Shown: positions 8,508 through 16,930, counted from the first letter of the stretch. The stretch: DNA of 39,152 bases from Blastocatellia bacterium (GCA_003487805.1 DNNE01000085.1:27060-66211); one strand, 5' to 3'. Translations and numbers: made by a program. Notes: generated by a model from the sequence alone, not told the origin.

Positions 8508-8880
8508 CCCGCCGAATCAAACCATGGCCGTTGTTTACTACAGCATGACCCGGCTGATCTTGGCCGCTTCTATCACTTAATCGATCGAGCAGTCAGGGTT
8601 GGGCTAAAGGAGATCATGACGGTGCGTCTGTTGATCTTGTCAACGGCCAGTCTTATCCCTCCATCGGCCAACCGGGGCTGAATCCACAGTGCCAGATTGA
8701 ATGCAACTATTGACAAATCCCTATTGCCGGAATATTTTCCTTCGTGTCCGGCGTTACCGGCTGGAGAATTTCTCTCGTTAGCCTCATGAACCTTTTATCT
8801 CATCCGTGGATGAATCGCTTTTGAGGCGTTAACCCGCGAATGTAACGCGGACGCCTATTCTCTCTTTCAAGCCTTATCCC
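8508..8880. other. 373-base gap upstream of the TIR gene
   Basis: The reading frame stays open for 57 codons after the stop of the 353-aa gene (to the TGA at 8679-8681), including HDPADLGRFYHLIDRAV. This may be decayed coding sequence or chance. Within it, an ATG at 8616 follows AAAGGAGATC and would give a 21-aa peptide (MTVRLLILSTASLIPPSANR plus G). The rest holds a candidate promoter (8710-8738) and no other supported gene. Confidence 0.4.
8710..8738 (+). promoter_or_regulatory. Candidate sigma-70-type promoter for the TIR-nSTAND1 unit
   Basis: TTGACA (8710-8715) is followed after 17 bases by TATTTT (8733-8738). The -35 is a perfect match and the -10 is fair. It lies about 140 bases upstream of the TIR start, leaving a substantial untranslated leader. 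It is the best promoter-like match noticed in this gap. Confidence 0.45.
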
Positions 8881-10314
8881 ATGGCTCTTGATAGCGATCA
8901 TAAGTACGACGTCTTTATCAGCTATGCGCATGCTGATAACCAACCCTTTTCCGGAACGGTCGACAAGCCGGGCTGGGTCACTATTTTTGCGGATAGTCTT
9001 GGCAACTTTTTATCCCGCATGCTGAATCGCGATGCTTCTGTCTGGATAGATCACTCAGAGTTGACGGGGAATGCTCCGCTCACGCCCGCAATCATCGATG
9101 CCTTGCGTCAGTCGGCGACGATCGTTGTTGTCATGTCGCCGAGATATCTAGCCTCGAAGTGGTGCGATCGCGAGCGGGACAGTTTCTTGCAGTTCGTAAA
9201 GCAATGCACCGACGCTAAATCGCGAGTCTTTCGCGTCGATATCGATGCGATTGGGGAGATTCCCGAGGAGTTGGGCGATAGGATCGGATACACATTTTGG
9301 GCAAAGAATCTTGATGATCCGACGCCTCGAACGCTTGGTTTTCCGGTACCTGATCCGTCAGACCAGGAATATTACCGGCAGCTAAACCGGCTTGCGCGTG
9401 AACTGTCGAAAGAACTGAAGTGCGTAAATCAAGGTTCGATCAAAAAAGATTCAAACACCTCAGAATCTGACGCTAGCGAGTCGATCTTCCTCGCCGAAGT
9501 AACTGATGATCTCGATTCAAAACGCGAAGAGGTCAAGGACTATCTGACCCAGGCTGGATTTCGCATCCTGCCTGACTCTTGGCATTCATATGAGCAGCTT
9601 GAGACATATCTTGACTCGATTGATGGGGACCTGGCGCGTTGTCAACTCTTCGCGCAACTTCTTAGTGAAGTAGTGGGTAAGAGACCGTTCAACCAGTCTT
9701 CGACGTATGCGCAACTGCAATATCAGAGGGCTCTAGCAACGGGTAAGAGGATTCTGCAGTGGCGGAGCGACAAAATAAAAACGGAAGGGGTTTCAGATCT
9801 TGACCACCGCGCGCTGTTGGATGGACCCTCAGTCCGGGCTGAGAGTATTGAGGAATATAAGCGGGCCCTCGTTGTGTCCGCGAAACCTCCGAAACCGCCC
9901 CCGCCCCGGCCGGCAAATAAGTTCGTTTACGTGAGCGCGGATCTACCCGATCGTTGCCGCGCCGAAGAGCTCATTGGCCGACGCCTCAACGAACGAGGCA
10001 TTGGTTATTCGATGGTGCCTCAGCAAGGAAATCCGGAAGCCGTCCGTCAGTTCATCGAAGCCAGTCTGGCCAATTGCGACGCCGCGCTTGTGATCTATTG
10101 TGCGACCGATCAAGGGTCGGTACTGTCGCAGGTGCTGCAATGCCGAAAAATAATTGCGCAGCGTGATCAACCCATACCAGCCATTGCCATATATGATGGA
10201 CCGCCACCGCCAGAACAAAGAAGCGAAATTAGCTTTCAATTCCCAAACGTAGAGTTTCTGAATTGCCGTCACGACCAGACTGCGCTGGAAAAATTCCTCG
10301 ACGGACTCATTTGA
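8881..10314 (+). CDS. TIR-domain effector protein with two further TIR-like modules
   Basis: 477 aa, probably cytosolic. Residues about 7-180 are a TIR domain: KYDVFISYAHAD opens strand A, and MSPRYLASKWCDRERD carries the WCxxE motif with E98 at the position of the catalytic glutamate of NAD-cleaving TIRs. Residues about 200-335 (SIFLAEVTDDLDSKREEV) form a second alpha/beta module of the kind seen beside TIR domains in bacterial conflict proteins. A Pro-rich linker (KPPKPPPPRP, 335-344) leads to a third module (347-477; NKFVYVSADLPD, then AALVIYCA). Neither later module shows the WCxxE motif. The gene ends 16 bases before the nSTAND1-WD40 gene on the same strand, so the two are likely co-transcribed. 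The shine-dalgarno is weak. NADase activity is inferred. Confidence 0.88.
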   Translation: MALDSDHKYDVFISYAHADNQPFSGTVDKPGWVTIFADSLGNFLSRMLNRDASVWIDHSELTGNAPLTPAIIDALRQSATIVVVMSPRYLASKWCDRERDSFLQFVKQCTDAKSRVFRVDIDAIGEIPEELGDRIGYTFWAKNLDDPTPRTLGFPVPDPSDQEYYRQLNRLARELSKELKCVNQGSIKKDSNTSESDASESIFLAEVTDDLDSKREEVKDYLTQAGFRILPDSWHSYEQLETYLDSIDGDLARCQLFAQLLSEVVGKRPFNQSSTYAQLQYQRALATGKRILQWRSDKIKTEGVSDLDHRALLDGPSVRAESIEEYKRALVVSAKPPKPPPPRPANKFVYVSADLPDRCRAEELIGRRLNERGIGYSMVPQQGNPEAVRQFIEASLANCDAALVIYCATDQGSVLSQVLQCRKIIAQRDQPIPAIAIYDGPPPPEQRSEISFQFPNVEFLNCRHDQTALEKFLDGLI

Positions 10315-10330
10315 AGATTGATTCCCCACC

Positions 10331-13300
10331 ATGATTCTTAATCGTGATGTTGTTCTGAGCCAGGGCCCTTATCCGGGTTTGCGTCCTTTTCTAAGCACTG
10401 AAGCCGACATCTTCTTTGGCCGCGAGGAACAGACCGATCAGTTACTCAAGCGGCTGCAAACGTCTCACTTTCTGGCGATCGTTGGCCCTTCGGGTTGTGG
10501 CAAGTCGTCACTGGTCCGGGCGGGAATGATCTCGGCGTTGACTGCGGGATTTCTACCGGAAGCTGGAGCACGCTGGCGAATTGCCGAGATGCGACCCGGC
10601 GATAAGCCGTTCGAGAGATTGGCGAATGCACTGACCGCTCCCTCTGCGCTTGCTGCCGAAATTGGCGACGCGCCGGATGCGGCGGCCTTTGTTCAAGCAA
10701 CCTTACAACGCGGGCCGCTCGGGCTGGTTGAGCTGCTGCGCGAAATGCCTTTGCCTGAGAGTGTCAACCTGCTGTTGCTGGTTGATCAGTTCGAGGAGAT
10801 CTTTCGCTTTAGTGAAGATGGAACCGACGCGGCCGATGCTTTCATAGCTCTCTTGTTAGCGACTGCGAATCAGCGGCAGGTTTATGTTGTCATTACCATG
10901 CGTTCCGATTACCTGAGTCAGTGCGCTTTGTTTGCCGGCCTGGCTGAAGCCATGAACGACAGTCAGTTTCTCACGCCACGGCTTACTCGCGAGCAAACCG
11001 CTGCGGCAATTGACAAGCCGATACGCGTCTTCGGTGGTCAAGTCGATCCAGGTCTCACGAACCGACTTCTCAATGACATGGGGCCCGACGCGAATCAATT
11101 GCCGCTGTTGCAGCATTGCCTCATGCGCATGTGGCTTCGAGTCAATGGTCGACTGGTAGCTAACGGACACGGGGCGCCGCCCGAAAAGTCACCAGAGCGC
11201 GATGCGCTCATGATCACGATGGAGGACTACCGCGCGGTTGGCATGCTCGATCAGGCTCTCTCGACACATGCGGATGAAGTCCTAAACAGATTAAATTCCG
11301 AGCAGCAACGAATCGCGCAAATCATGTTTCGGCGGCTGACTGAACGAAGCGCCGCCGGGCATGACACGCGACACCCCGCGCGGATGGCCGATATTGCTGG
11401 CGTGGCAGGCGTGGACGTTAAGGATCTCGCGGATGTAGTAGAGGAGTTCCGCAAGCCGGATCGAAGTTTCATCACACCTCCCGCAGGTACGCAGCTCAAT
11501 CCTGAGACTGTCCTGGACATAACCCATGAAAGCTTAATCACCTTATGGCACACATTGGACACGTGGGTAAATAAAGAGAGTGAATCGGCCGCGAATTATA
11601 GCCGTTGGAAAGAATCCGCAGAGCTACACGCGCGGCATCAGGCGGATCTGTTAGGGCAAATCGATCTGGCGCGCGCACTTGAATGGCAGAAAGATGAGAA
11701 TCCTACAATTCATTGGTCGCTGAGGTACGGAACTGCGGACGAGTTCCAAACCGTAATGACCTTTCTCGATGAAAGCGTCAAGCAAAGGGAGCGATTGGGG
11801 CAGGCGGAGGGCCAGCGCCAGCGCAATAAACTGTTGCTTGGCTACGGCATCTCTCTGCTGCTGTTGATTTTCTTAGTGGTTACCTTAATAAAATGGCGGG
11901 ACGCCGATAAGTCTTTACAGGTTGCCGATCAAGCTCGGAAGGCGGCCGAAGATGCGCGGCAGGGAGCCGAATTAGAAGCTGAGCACAACCGCCGCCTCCA
12001 TTACGACATGAACCTGAATTTCTCCCAGAGAGAATTCGACGAGCAGCGACTGAGCTCTATACCGATTTTACTTGACGAGTTCCTGGCTCCTGATCTCAGC
12101 AGTGTGCGTGATTTCGTTTGGTACTACTTCTGGCGTCTGGCTCACAAAGAAAAAGGCACTTTGAGTGGCCATACGCAGGAAGTCTACGCCGTTGCTTTCT
12201 CTCCGGACGCGTCGCGGGTGGCGACCGGTAGCAGGGACGGAACGATCAAACTTTGGGATGCGAAAACGCATACCGTGTTAATTTCAATAACTGGCCATGA
12301 CAACTCAGTAACTTCAATCGCTTACTCACCCGACGGTAAGATGATGGCTTCAGGCAGCTGGGATAAGACCGCCAAGCTCTGGAATACGGACACATGCACA
12401 GAGTTAGCGACTCTGGCGGGCCATGATGGAGCGGTATTCTCGGTCGCATTCTCGGCGGACGGTAAAACAGTTGCGACAGCAAGTAAAGATAAAACCGTCA
12501 AACTGTGGAACGTAGCGGATCATAAGGAAATCGTCACGCTAACACCTGACGACGACGCGATCAATTCCGTGGCTTTCTCGCCCGACGGGCGCTTCCTCGC
12601 GACGGCGGGTTGGGCGGGCAAGCTCAAGGTATGGGACGCAGCCACGCACAGGCTCAGAACTACGCTAAACAGCACAGAAGGATTTTATTCAACGGCATTT
12701 TCGCCGGACAGCAAATACATAGGTGGTAGCTCGGGCAATGTCGTAAAGATTTGGGACGCGCTTACGTTCAACAAAAAAGAAGAGTTCGAAGCAGACGATT
12801 CAGTCTATCAAATAACGTTTTCACGCGACGGCCGGGTGGCGGCTGCCAGCTCCAACAAAACGGCGGAAGTGTGGGAAATAGGTACCCATAAGCCGGTGAC
12901 CACCTTCACAGGTCATTCAGCGGCGGTAATCTCGGTAAATTTCGCTCCTGATGGTAAGACACTTGTGACCGGCAGCGCGGATATGACGGCCAAGCTTTGG
13001 GACGTTGGCGAGCGCAAAGATCCGCCTGAGCTTCAGGGTCATTCAGCAAACATAACCTCAGTGGAGTTTTCGCCTGACGGAAACATTATTGCCACGGCCA
13101 GCGAAGACATGACAGTTAGAATTTGGGACAGTGCCAGTCATAACCAGCTCGCGGTTTTATCGGCTCGAAGCGCGGTCGAGGCGCTCGCGTTCTCTCCAGA
13201 TGGTAAACAGCTCGCCACAGCGAACGATGATAACACCGTCACCGTTTGGGATATCTCAACACGATCGGTGCTGAGGACGCTGATTGGACACTCACTTCCT

Positions 13301-13921
13301 GTCCAAACCGTAAGGTTTTCACCAAATGGCGAACTGATTGCTACCGCTGGCTGGGATAAAAGTGTCAGGCTTTGGGAGACCGCCACCGGAAAGGCTTTGG
13401 CAACGCTCACCAATGGCCAAGCTCAGGAGCTATTATCGGTTGCCTTCTCGCCGGATGGAGAAATGCTTGTCAGCGGAGGCCAGGAGGGAACAGTCAACAT
13501 CTGGAAGGTTGCAACTCATGAACTCCTGGATACTCTTGCAGTTCATACCGACAACATCCTCTCGATTGCGTTTTCGCCGGATGGAAAACTGCTTGCTACG
13601 GCGAGTTACGAAAAAAATGTGACTCTGTGGGATGTGGCCACGCGGAAGGAGTTAAAGACCTTTACATCTCATTCTGGGCCGGTCTACCGTGTCATTTTTT
13701 CGCCTGATGGAAAAACTTTGGTGACTGGAAGCCACGATAAGACGGTGAAGTTATGGGACGTGGCCAGTCTACAGGAATTGGCGACTCTGCGACTTCCTTC
13801 TGAACACCTTGATTCGATCGCTTTTTCACCGGACGGTAGGATCTTGGCCGCGACCAACGAAAAGACTGTCCACTTCTGGCGTGCCGCTACTGAAGCTGAG
13901 GTAGAAAGCCAGCGCAGGTAA
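10331..13921 (+). CDS. nSTAND1 NTPase with transmembrane segment and 14 WD40 repeats
   Basis: 1196 aa. The N-terminus has the nSTAND1 hallmark GPYPGLRPF (12-20) followed by FFGRE (28-32). Walker A is GPSGCGKS (52-59), Walker B is LLLLVDQFEEIF (147-158, D152), and MRSDYL (190-195) is a likely sensor. A winged-helix-like region with DITHESLITLW (396-406) follows. A single hydrophobic helix (LLLGYGISLLLLIFLVVTLI, 501-520) and a short coiled segment come next. From about 608, 14 WD40 repeats each end in a LW/VW/IW/FW-D-like pair (first W642, last W1183), enough for two seven-bladed propellers. STAND proteins oligomerise on ligand binding; WD40 propellers are usual sensors. Paired with the TIR gene, it is probably the sensor arm of an immune-type system. 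The ligand is unknown. Confidence 0.92.
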   Translation: MILNRDVVLSQGPYPGLRPFLSTEADIFFGREEQTDQLLKRLQTSHFLAIVGPSGCGKSSLVRAGMISALTAGFLPEAGARWRIAEMRPGDKPFERLANALTAPSALAAEIGDAPDAAAFVQATLQRGPLGLVELLREMPLPESVNLLLLVDQFEEIFRFSEDGTDAADAFIALLLATANQRQVYVVITMRSDYLSQCALFAGLAEAMNDSQFLTPRLTREQTAAAIDKPIRVFGGQVDPGLTNRLLNDMGPDANQLPLLQHCLMRMWLRVNGRLVANGHGAPPEKSPERDALMITMEDYRAVGMLDQALSTHADEVLNRLNSEQQRIAQIMFRRLTERSAAGHDTRHPARMADIAGVAGVDVKDLADVVEEFRKPDRSFITPPAGTQLNPETVLDITHESLITLWHTLDTWVNKESESAANYSRWKESAELHARHQADLLGQIDLARALEWQKDENPTIHWSLRYGTADEFQTVMTFLDESVKQRERLGQAEGQRQRNKLLLGYGISLLLLIFLVVTLIKWRDADKSLQVADQARKAAEDARQGAELEAEHNRRLHYDMNLNFSQREFDEQRLSSIPILLDEFLAPDLSSVRDFVWYYFWRLAHKEKGTLSGHTQEVYAVAFSPDASRVATGSRDGTIKLWDAKTHTVLISITGHDNSVTSIAYSPDGKMMASGSWDKTAKLWNTDTCTELATLAGHDGAVFSVAFSADGKTVATASKDKTVKLWNVADHKEIVTLTPDDDAINSVAFSPDGRFLATAGWAGKLKVWDAATHRLRTTLNSTEGFYSTAFSPDSKYIGGSSGNVVKIWDALTFNKKEEFEADDSVYQITFSRDGRVAAASSNKTAEVWEIGTHKPVTTFTGHSAAVISVNFAPDGKTLVTGSADMTAKLWDVGERKDPPELQGHSANITSVEFSPDGNIIATASEDMTVRIWDSASHNQLAVLSARSAVEALAFSPDGKQLATANDDNTVTVWDISTRSVLRTLIGHSLPVQTVRFSPNGELIATAGWDKSVRLWETATGKALATLTNGQAQELLSVAFSPDGEMLVSGGQEGTVNIWKVATHELLDTLAVHTDNILSIAFSPDGKLLATASYEKNVTLWDVATRKELKTFTSHSGPVYRVIFSPDGKTLVTGSHDKTVKLWDVASLQELATLRLPSEHLDSIAFSPDGRILAATNEKTVHFWRAATEAEVESQRR

Positions 13922-13945
13922 TTAGACGTTCTTAAACGCTGTCCG

Positions 13946-14869
13946 CTAAGCCTTTCGTTCAAGAATAAAATCGGCGATCATCGACAACTTACCCGTGGGG
14001 CACACAAGTCTGGCAATAGCTTCATGTGAGGTGCGGTGGGCCAGCGCTATTCTTTGTCGGGTAACCTCAATTCCGTGGACCGCCGGGAAAGTCGCCTTTT
14101 GCGCCCGCGCGTCTTTACCAGGAGTCTTGCCTAAATCTTCCGCCGTCGCAGTGACATCTAGCAGATCGTCGGTAATCTGAAACAGCAAACCGAGATTCGT
14201 CGCGTATGCGGTGATCGCTTCGAGCTCTGGTTCATTTGCGCCGGCGATCATCGCGCCGCAACGCGCCGCTGCACGAATCAACGCACCGGTCTTCTGATGA
14301 TGGATTGTTTCTAACTCATCACCTTTGACGTCACGCGATTCTGCTTCCAGGTCGAGCGCCTGGCCCGCGACCATTCCTTCGGGTACTCCGGACGCGCGTG
14401 CGACTTCCGCCACCAGCCGAATGCGGAGCGCAGGCGCCAATTCCTCATCTTCAGCGATCGTTTGAAACGCCAGTGCCTGCAATGCATCGCCGGCGAGAAT
14501 CGCGGTCGCTTCGTCGAACTTCACATGACAAGTCGCGCGACCACGTCGCAAATCATCATTGTCCATCGACGGCAAATCGTCGTGAATCAATGAATAGGTG
14601 TGAATCATTTCCAACGCGCAGGCCGTGCGTAACAAATGATCCGGAGGTGCTCCGAAAGTTTGGCCCACTGCCATCAGAAGCGCCGGTCGAAATCGTTTGC
14701 CGCCCGCGAAGACACTCCAGCGGATTGCGCTGTGAACGCGCTGAGGTGATTCAGATTCTTTGGGAATTAGTCGATCGAGTTCCGCATCGACAGTCAGGCG
14801 ACAGGATGCAAGGAATTCAGTTGCGATTGGATTGTTAACCACAGAGGACACAGAGGAATGGACCATCAT
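13946..14869 (-). CDS. ispA: Short-chain polyprenyl diphosphate synthase (farnesyl/geranylgeranyl type)
   Basis: Condenses isopentenyl diphosphate with allylic diphosphates to give C15 or C20 chains for isoprenoid synthesis. 307 aa from the ATG at 14869. The first Asp-rich motif is DDLPSMD (about 97-103) and the second is DDLLD (within QITDDLLDVTA). GGKRFRP binds isopentenyl diphosphate. The insertion of two residues in the first motif (DDxxxxD) is the bacterial FPP-synthase form. The ATG overlaps the xseB stop in TGATG; a TTG three bases earlier is the alternative. Codons 4-11 (HSSVSSVV) are encoded by the dispersed ACCACAGAGGACACAGAGG repeat, so this N-terminus is not ancestral. Product chain length is not settled by sequence. 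Confidence 0.92.
   Translation of the reverse strand: MMVHSSVSSVVNNPIATEFLASCRLTVDAELDRLIPKESESPQRVHSAIRWSVFAGGKRFRPALLMAVGQTFGAPPDHLLRTACALEMIHTYSLIHDDLPSMDNDDLRRGRATCHVKFDEATAILAGDALQALAFQTIAEDEELAPALRIRLVAEVARASGVPEGMVAGQALDLEAESRDVKGDELETIHHQKTGALIRAAARCGAMIAGANEPELEAITAYATNLGLLFQITDDLLDVTATAEDLGKTPGKDARAQKATFPAVHGIEVTRQRIALAHRTSHEAIARLVCPTGKLSMIADFILERKA
14836..14858. repeat. ACCACAGAGGACACAGAGG repeat within ispA 5' end
   Basis: A single arm of the repeat type also seen at 7361-7437. On the minus strand it encodes most of SSVSSVVN at the start of ispA. Confidence 0.6.
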
Positions 14870-15138
14870 CAAACACTGTCTTCGCCGGCGCTGTCGTCCG
14901 CGCCGTTCTCGGCTTCGAAAGGACGCACAGACGACCGGCCCTGATTATCGCGCATTAGAATCTCGATCCGGCGCTCAGCCTGATTAAGCCGATCCTGACA
15001 TTCGCGCGACAGCTTAACGCCGTGCTCAAAAAGTTCCAGGCTGCGCTCCAAAGGCAGCTCGCCCTGCTCCAGCTCGCGCACGATACGCTCTAGTTCTTCG
15101 AGCGACGACTCAAATGTTTTTGGTTTAGCAGTGCTCAT
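14869..15138 (-). CDS. xseB: Exodeoxyribonuclease VII small subunit
   Basis: 89 aa, the usual size of XseB, which binds XseA in multiple copies to form the ssDNA exonuclease. The conserved core is seen: TFESSLEELERIVRELEQGELPLE would be the first helix and turn (about 8-31), then SLELFEHGVKLSRECQDRLNQAERRIEIL. A polar, acidic C-terminal tail is variable in the family. The stop codon overlaps the ispA start, so they are translationally coupled. Its partner xseA is not adjacent: about 2.5 kb of other genes lie between, on the same strand. Confidence 0.93.
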   Translation of the reverse strand: MSTAKPKTFESSLEELERIVRELEQGELPLERSLELFEHGVKLSRECQDRLNQAERRIEILMRDNQGRSSVRPFEAENGADDSAGEDSV

Positions 15139-15195
15139 TGGGCGCGTGGTTTAATCTGTGCAAAAAGTACGGCGGAACACAGACTGAAGTCTATG

Positions 15196-15888
15196 CTACT
15201 TAATTAACTTGTCCAGTTGCCGCTGCAGCTCATCCTGAACATGCGAGCCATTAGATGGCAGATTTCCAATCATCGCCTGTGCGATCATTTTCGCAAGCTT
15301 GTCATCCTGAACTGCCACGACTCGCCATCTGTCGCCCTGCGCCAACATTGTAAGCTGAATCTGTTCATCTTTCAGACTTACGGTGACGTGTGCGGTGTTG
15401 TTTTCCTGCTTGATATCGGCGAAGTGTGGCACGGCCAGCGCGATGATCACTAACGGTTTTCCCGCCGCGACGTCAGTCAGCTCCTGCAACTGTTTGATTA
15501 ATTGATCGTGCACCGTGTCTTTGAGTTTTGGCGTCAGAGATATTTTTGCCGGATCGATCTGCGAGGCCCAGAGCGCGGTCGCCGGGACACGCGCGCGAAT
15601 CTGCGAAACAAAGTCCGCCGCAATTTTGTCGTTGTCGAGAATACTGTCGACGGCTTGCATGTCGTTCCGTTGCGTCGCGTCAACGAGTAACGCCAGCGAA
15701 TAAGCCGGTCCGCTTTGATAGTGTCGCCACCAAAAATAACCGCCGGCACCGAGGCCTCCAACGACCAAGAGCAGGATGACCGCGATGATAAGTAGAACGC
15801 GACCGATGCCGCCGCCCGACTTGCGTCCCGGCTGTGCACGAGCGACTTCCTTATTATCAAAATCAATGACGATGCGATTGCGTTTCAT
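15196..15888 (-). CDS. Membrane-anchored protein of unknown function
   Basis: 230 aa. A short basic cytosolic N-terminus (MKRNRIVIDFDNKEVARAQP) precedes one strong transmembrane helix (about 30-54, VLLIIAVILLLVVGG then YFWW). The remaining 175 residues would lie outside the membrane. They contain helical segments (SLALLVDATQRNDMQAVDSIL) and a beta-rich part ending LTMLAQGDRWRVVAVQDDKLAKMI, which resembles NTF2-like or DUF2939-type domains. I cannot assign it firmly. The ATG at 15888 lies 26 bases inside the end of the upstream HNH gene, and xseB follows 57 bases downstream, so it is probably part of this minus-strand operon. Confidence 0.75.
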   Translation of the reverse strand: MKRNRIVIDFDNKEVARAQPGRKSGGGIGRVLLIIAVILLLVVGGLGAGGYFWWRHYQSGPAYSLALLVDATQRNDMQAVDSILDNDKIAADFVSQIRARVPATALWASQIDPAKISLTPKLKDTVHDQLIKQLQELTDVAAGKPLVIIALAVPHFADIKQENNTAHVTVSLKDEQIQLTMLAQGDRWRVVAVQDDKLAKMIAQAMIGNLPSNGSHVQDELQRQLDKLIK

Positions 15889-16606
15889 ATCTCTGATTAC
15901 TAGCGTCTATTGGTTCGGTAATCCCTTGTGGTCTATCCTTACGTCCGGACAGGTAATACATTGTCCTATTGCACTTCCTACCGTTACAGAAGCTACACAG
16001 TATTTGAAGCTTGTGGAGAACTGAGAAGCCGCCAAGTGATAATGGCTCAACGTGGTCGATCCTTAACTCACCAAGTGATTCGCATTCGTTACAAAACAAT
16101 CCGTCACGTTTTTCCAAAGCAATTAGAAACTCCTCGCGTTTTGAGTCAATAAGTCTTCTTTGTGCTTCGACGTGCTTATCGACTCCCGCCTTCTGTGAGC
16201 AATAGGTTTCGTATTCACGAATAATAGCTAGCGCAACAGAGTGCAAGTCCAAAGTGTTTGCGGCATCTTCTATGTGATCCCTGAATTCGATCGCTCTTCG
16301 CAGCCCACAACGTAGGCACGCATTGATAAATGTATCTACGAGTCTTCTGGCTTGCCAACGTTCGGTATGGATTCCATAGTGCTTGAATATAACCTCCTGA
16401 CATCTGACATAACTTACTAATAACTCGTAGGCTGCGTTCTTCGGCAGATCATCAAATAGAGCCAAGCGAAAACTTCGGTTGTTCCACGCAGGCAAGCTAT
16501 CTAGAACTTTCGAAGCTCGTTCGAAGAGTTCGCCCTTAGGCTTGATACCTAAGGTTTCAAAATCTACTTGAATCGAAATGCTTCTTTCACCGGATACGGC
16601 CAACAT
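15863..16606 (-). CDS. HNH endonuclease domain protein
   Basis: 247 aa from the ATG at 16606, chosen because AGGAG lies six bases upstream; a longer TTG-started frame reaches 16675. The first 165 residues are helical, without a recognised domain. The C-terminus is a Cys-rich HNH nuclease: CNEC (172-175), RIDHVEPLSLGG (about 182-193, catalytic H185), then LQILCSFCNGRK (about 201-212), giving two CxxC zinc pairs and the usual CN-x-x-K ending. HNH proteins of this form cut DNA and occur in restriction, phage and homing settings. The gene is visibly more AT-rich than xseA and xseB, which suggests transfer. It belongs to the group of accessory genes between xseA and xseB. Confidence 0.85.
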   Translation of the reverse strand: MLAVSGERSISIQVDFETLGIKPKGELFERASKVLDSLPAWNNRSFRLALFDDLPKNAAYELLVSYVRCQEVIFKHYGIHTERWQARRLVDTFINACLRCGLRRAIEFRDHIEDAANTLDLHSVALAIIREYETYCSQKAGVDKHVEAQRRLIDSKREEFLIALEKRDGLFCNECESLGELRIDHVEPLSLGGFSVLHKLQILCSFCNGRKCNRTMYYLSGRKDRPQGITEPIDASNQRYETQSHRH

Positions 16607-16696
16607 TTGCCACTCCTGTAATGAACGAGCGTCCGATACAAAACCGCAACTGTAGCGAAGGGATTTTACACTCAAGTTGAATCCTTGATCCGGTCG

Positions 16697-16930
16697 CTAC
16701 CGCTCCCGGTTCCGTAACGCCTGCCCACCCTTTTCCCGGAGCAATAAACGCAGCGCATCATTCACGGCCTTCGCATCTGGAAATGCAGCCGCAACGTCCG
16801 GATCAAGCAGCACCACGTTTGTTCCTTCGCGGTAGCGCTCGACGTATTTGCCGCGTACGCCACCCTTCATCTGAGAAAAATCATATTCGGGCCGCAGATC
16901 ATCCTCTTCCTCTGATTCAATTCTCTTCAT
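16697..16930 (-). CDS. Small antitoxin-like protein
   Basis: 77 aa. An acidic N-terminus (MKRIESEEEDDLRPEYDF) precedes GVRGKYVERYREGTNVVLLDPDVAAAF, with PDAKAVNDALRLLL after it. This form, a basic turn, a strand and then a helix naming an 'NDALR' run, recalls small proteins encoded next to RelE or PIN toxins in cyanobacteria and soil bacteria. No toxin of those types is next to it; the downstream HNH gene or the upstream protease gene could be partners. The antitoxin role is a guess from size and composition. Confidence 0.65.
   Translation of the reverse strand: MKRIESEEEDDLRPEYDFSQMKGGVRGKYVERYREGTNVVLLDPDVAAAFPDAKAVNDALRLLLREKGGQALRNRER

Noticed and set aside
14398..14838. 146-aa plus-strand ORF opposite ispA
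   Set aside because: It lies opposite a gene with both Asp-rich motifs, has no start-site support and no recognisable fold.
15138..15196. Separate promoter for xseB-ispA
   Set aside because: Nothing resembling a -35/-10 pair was found in the 57-base gap, so co-transcription with the upstream gene is simpler.
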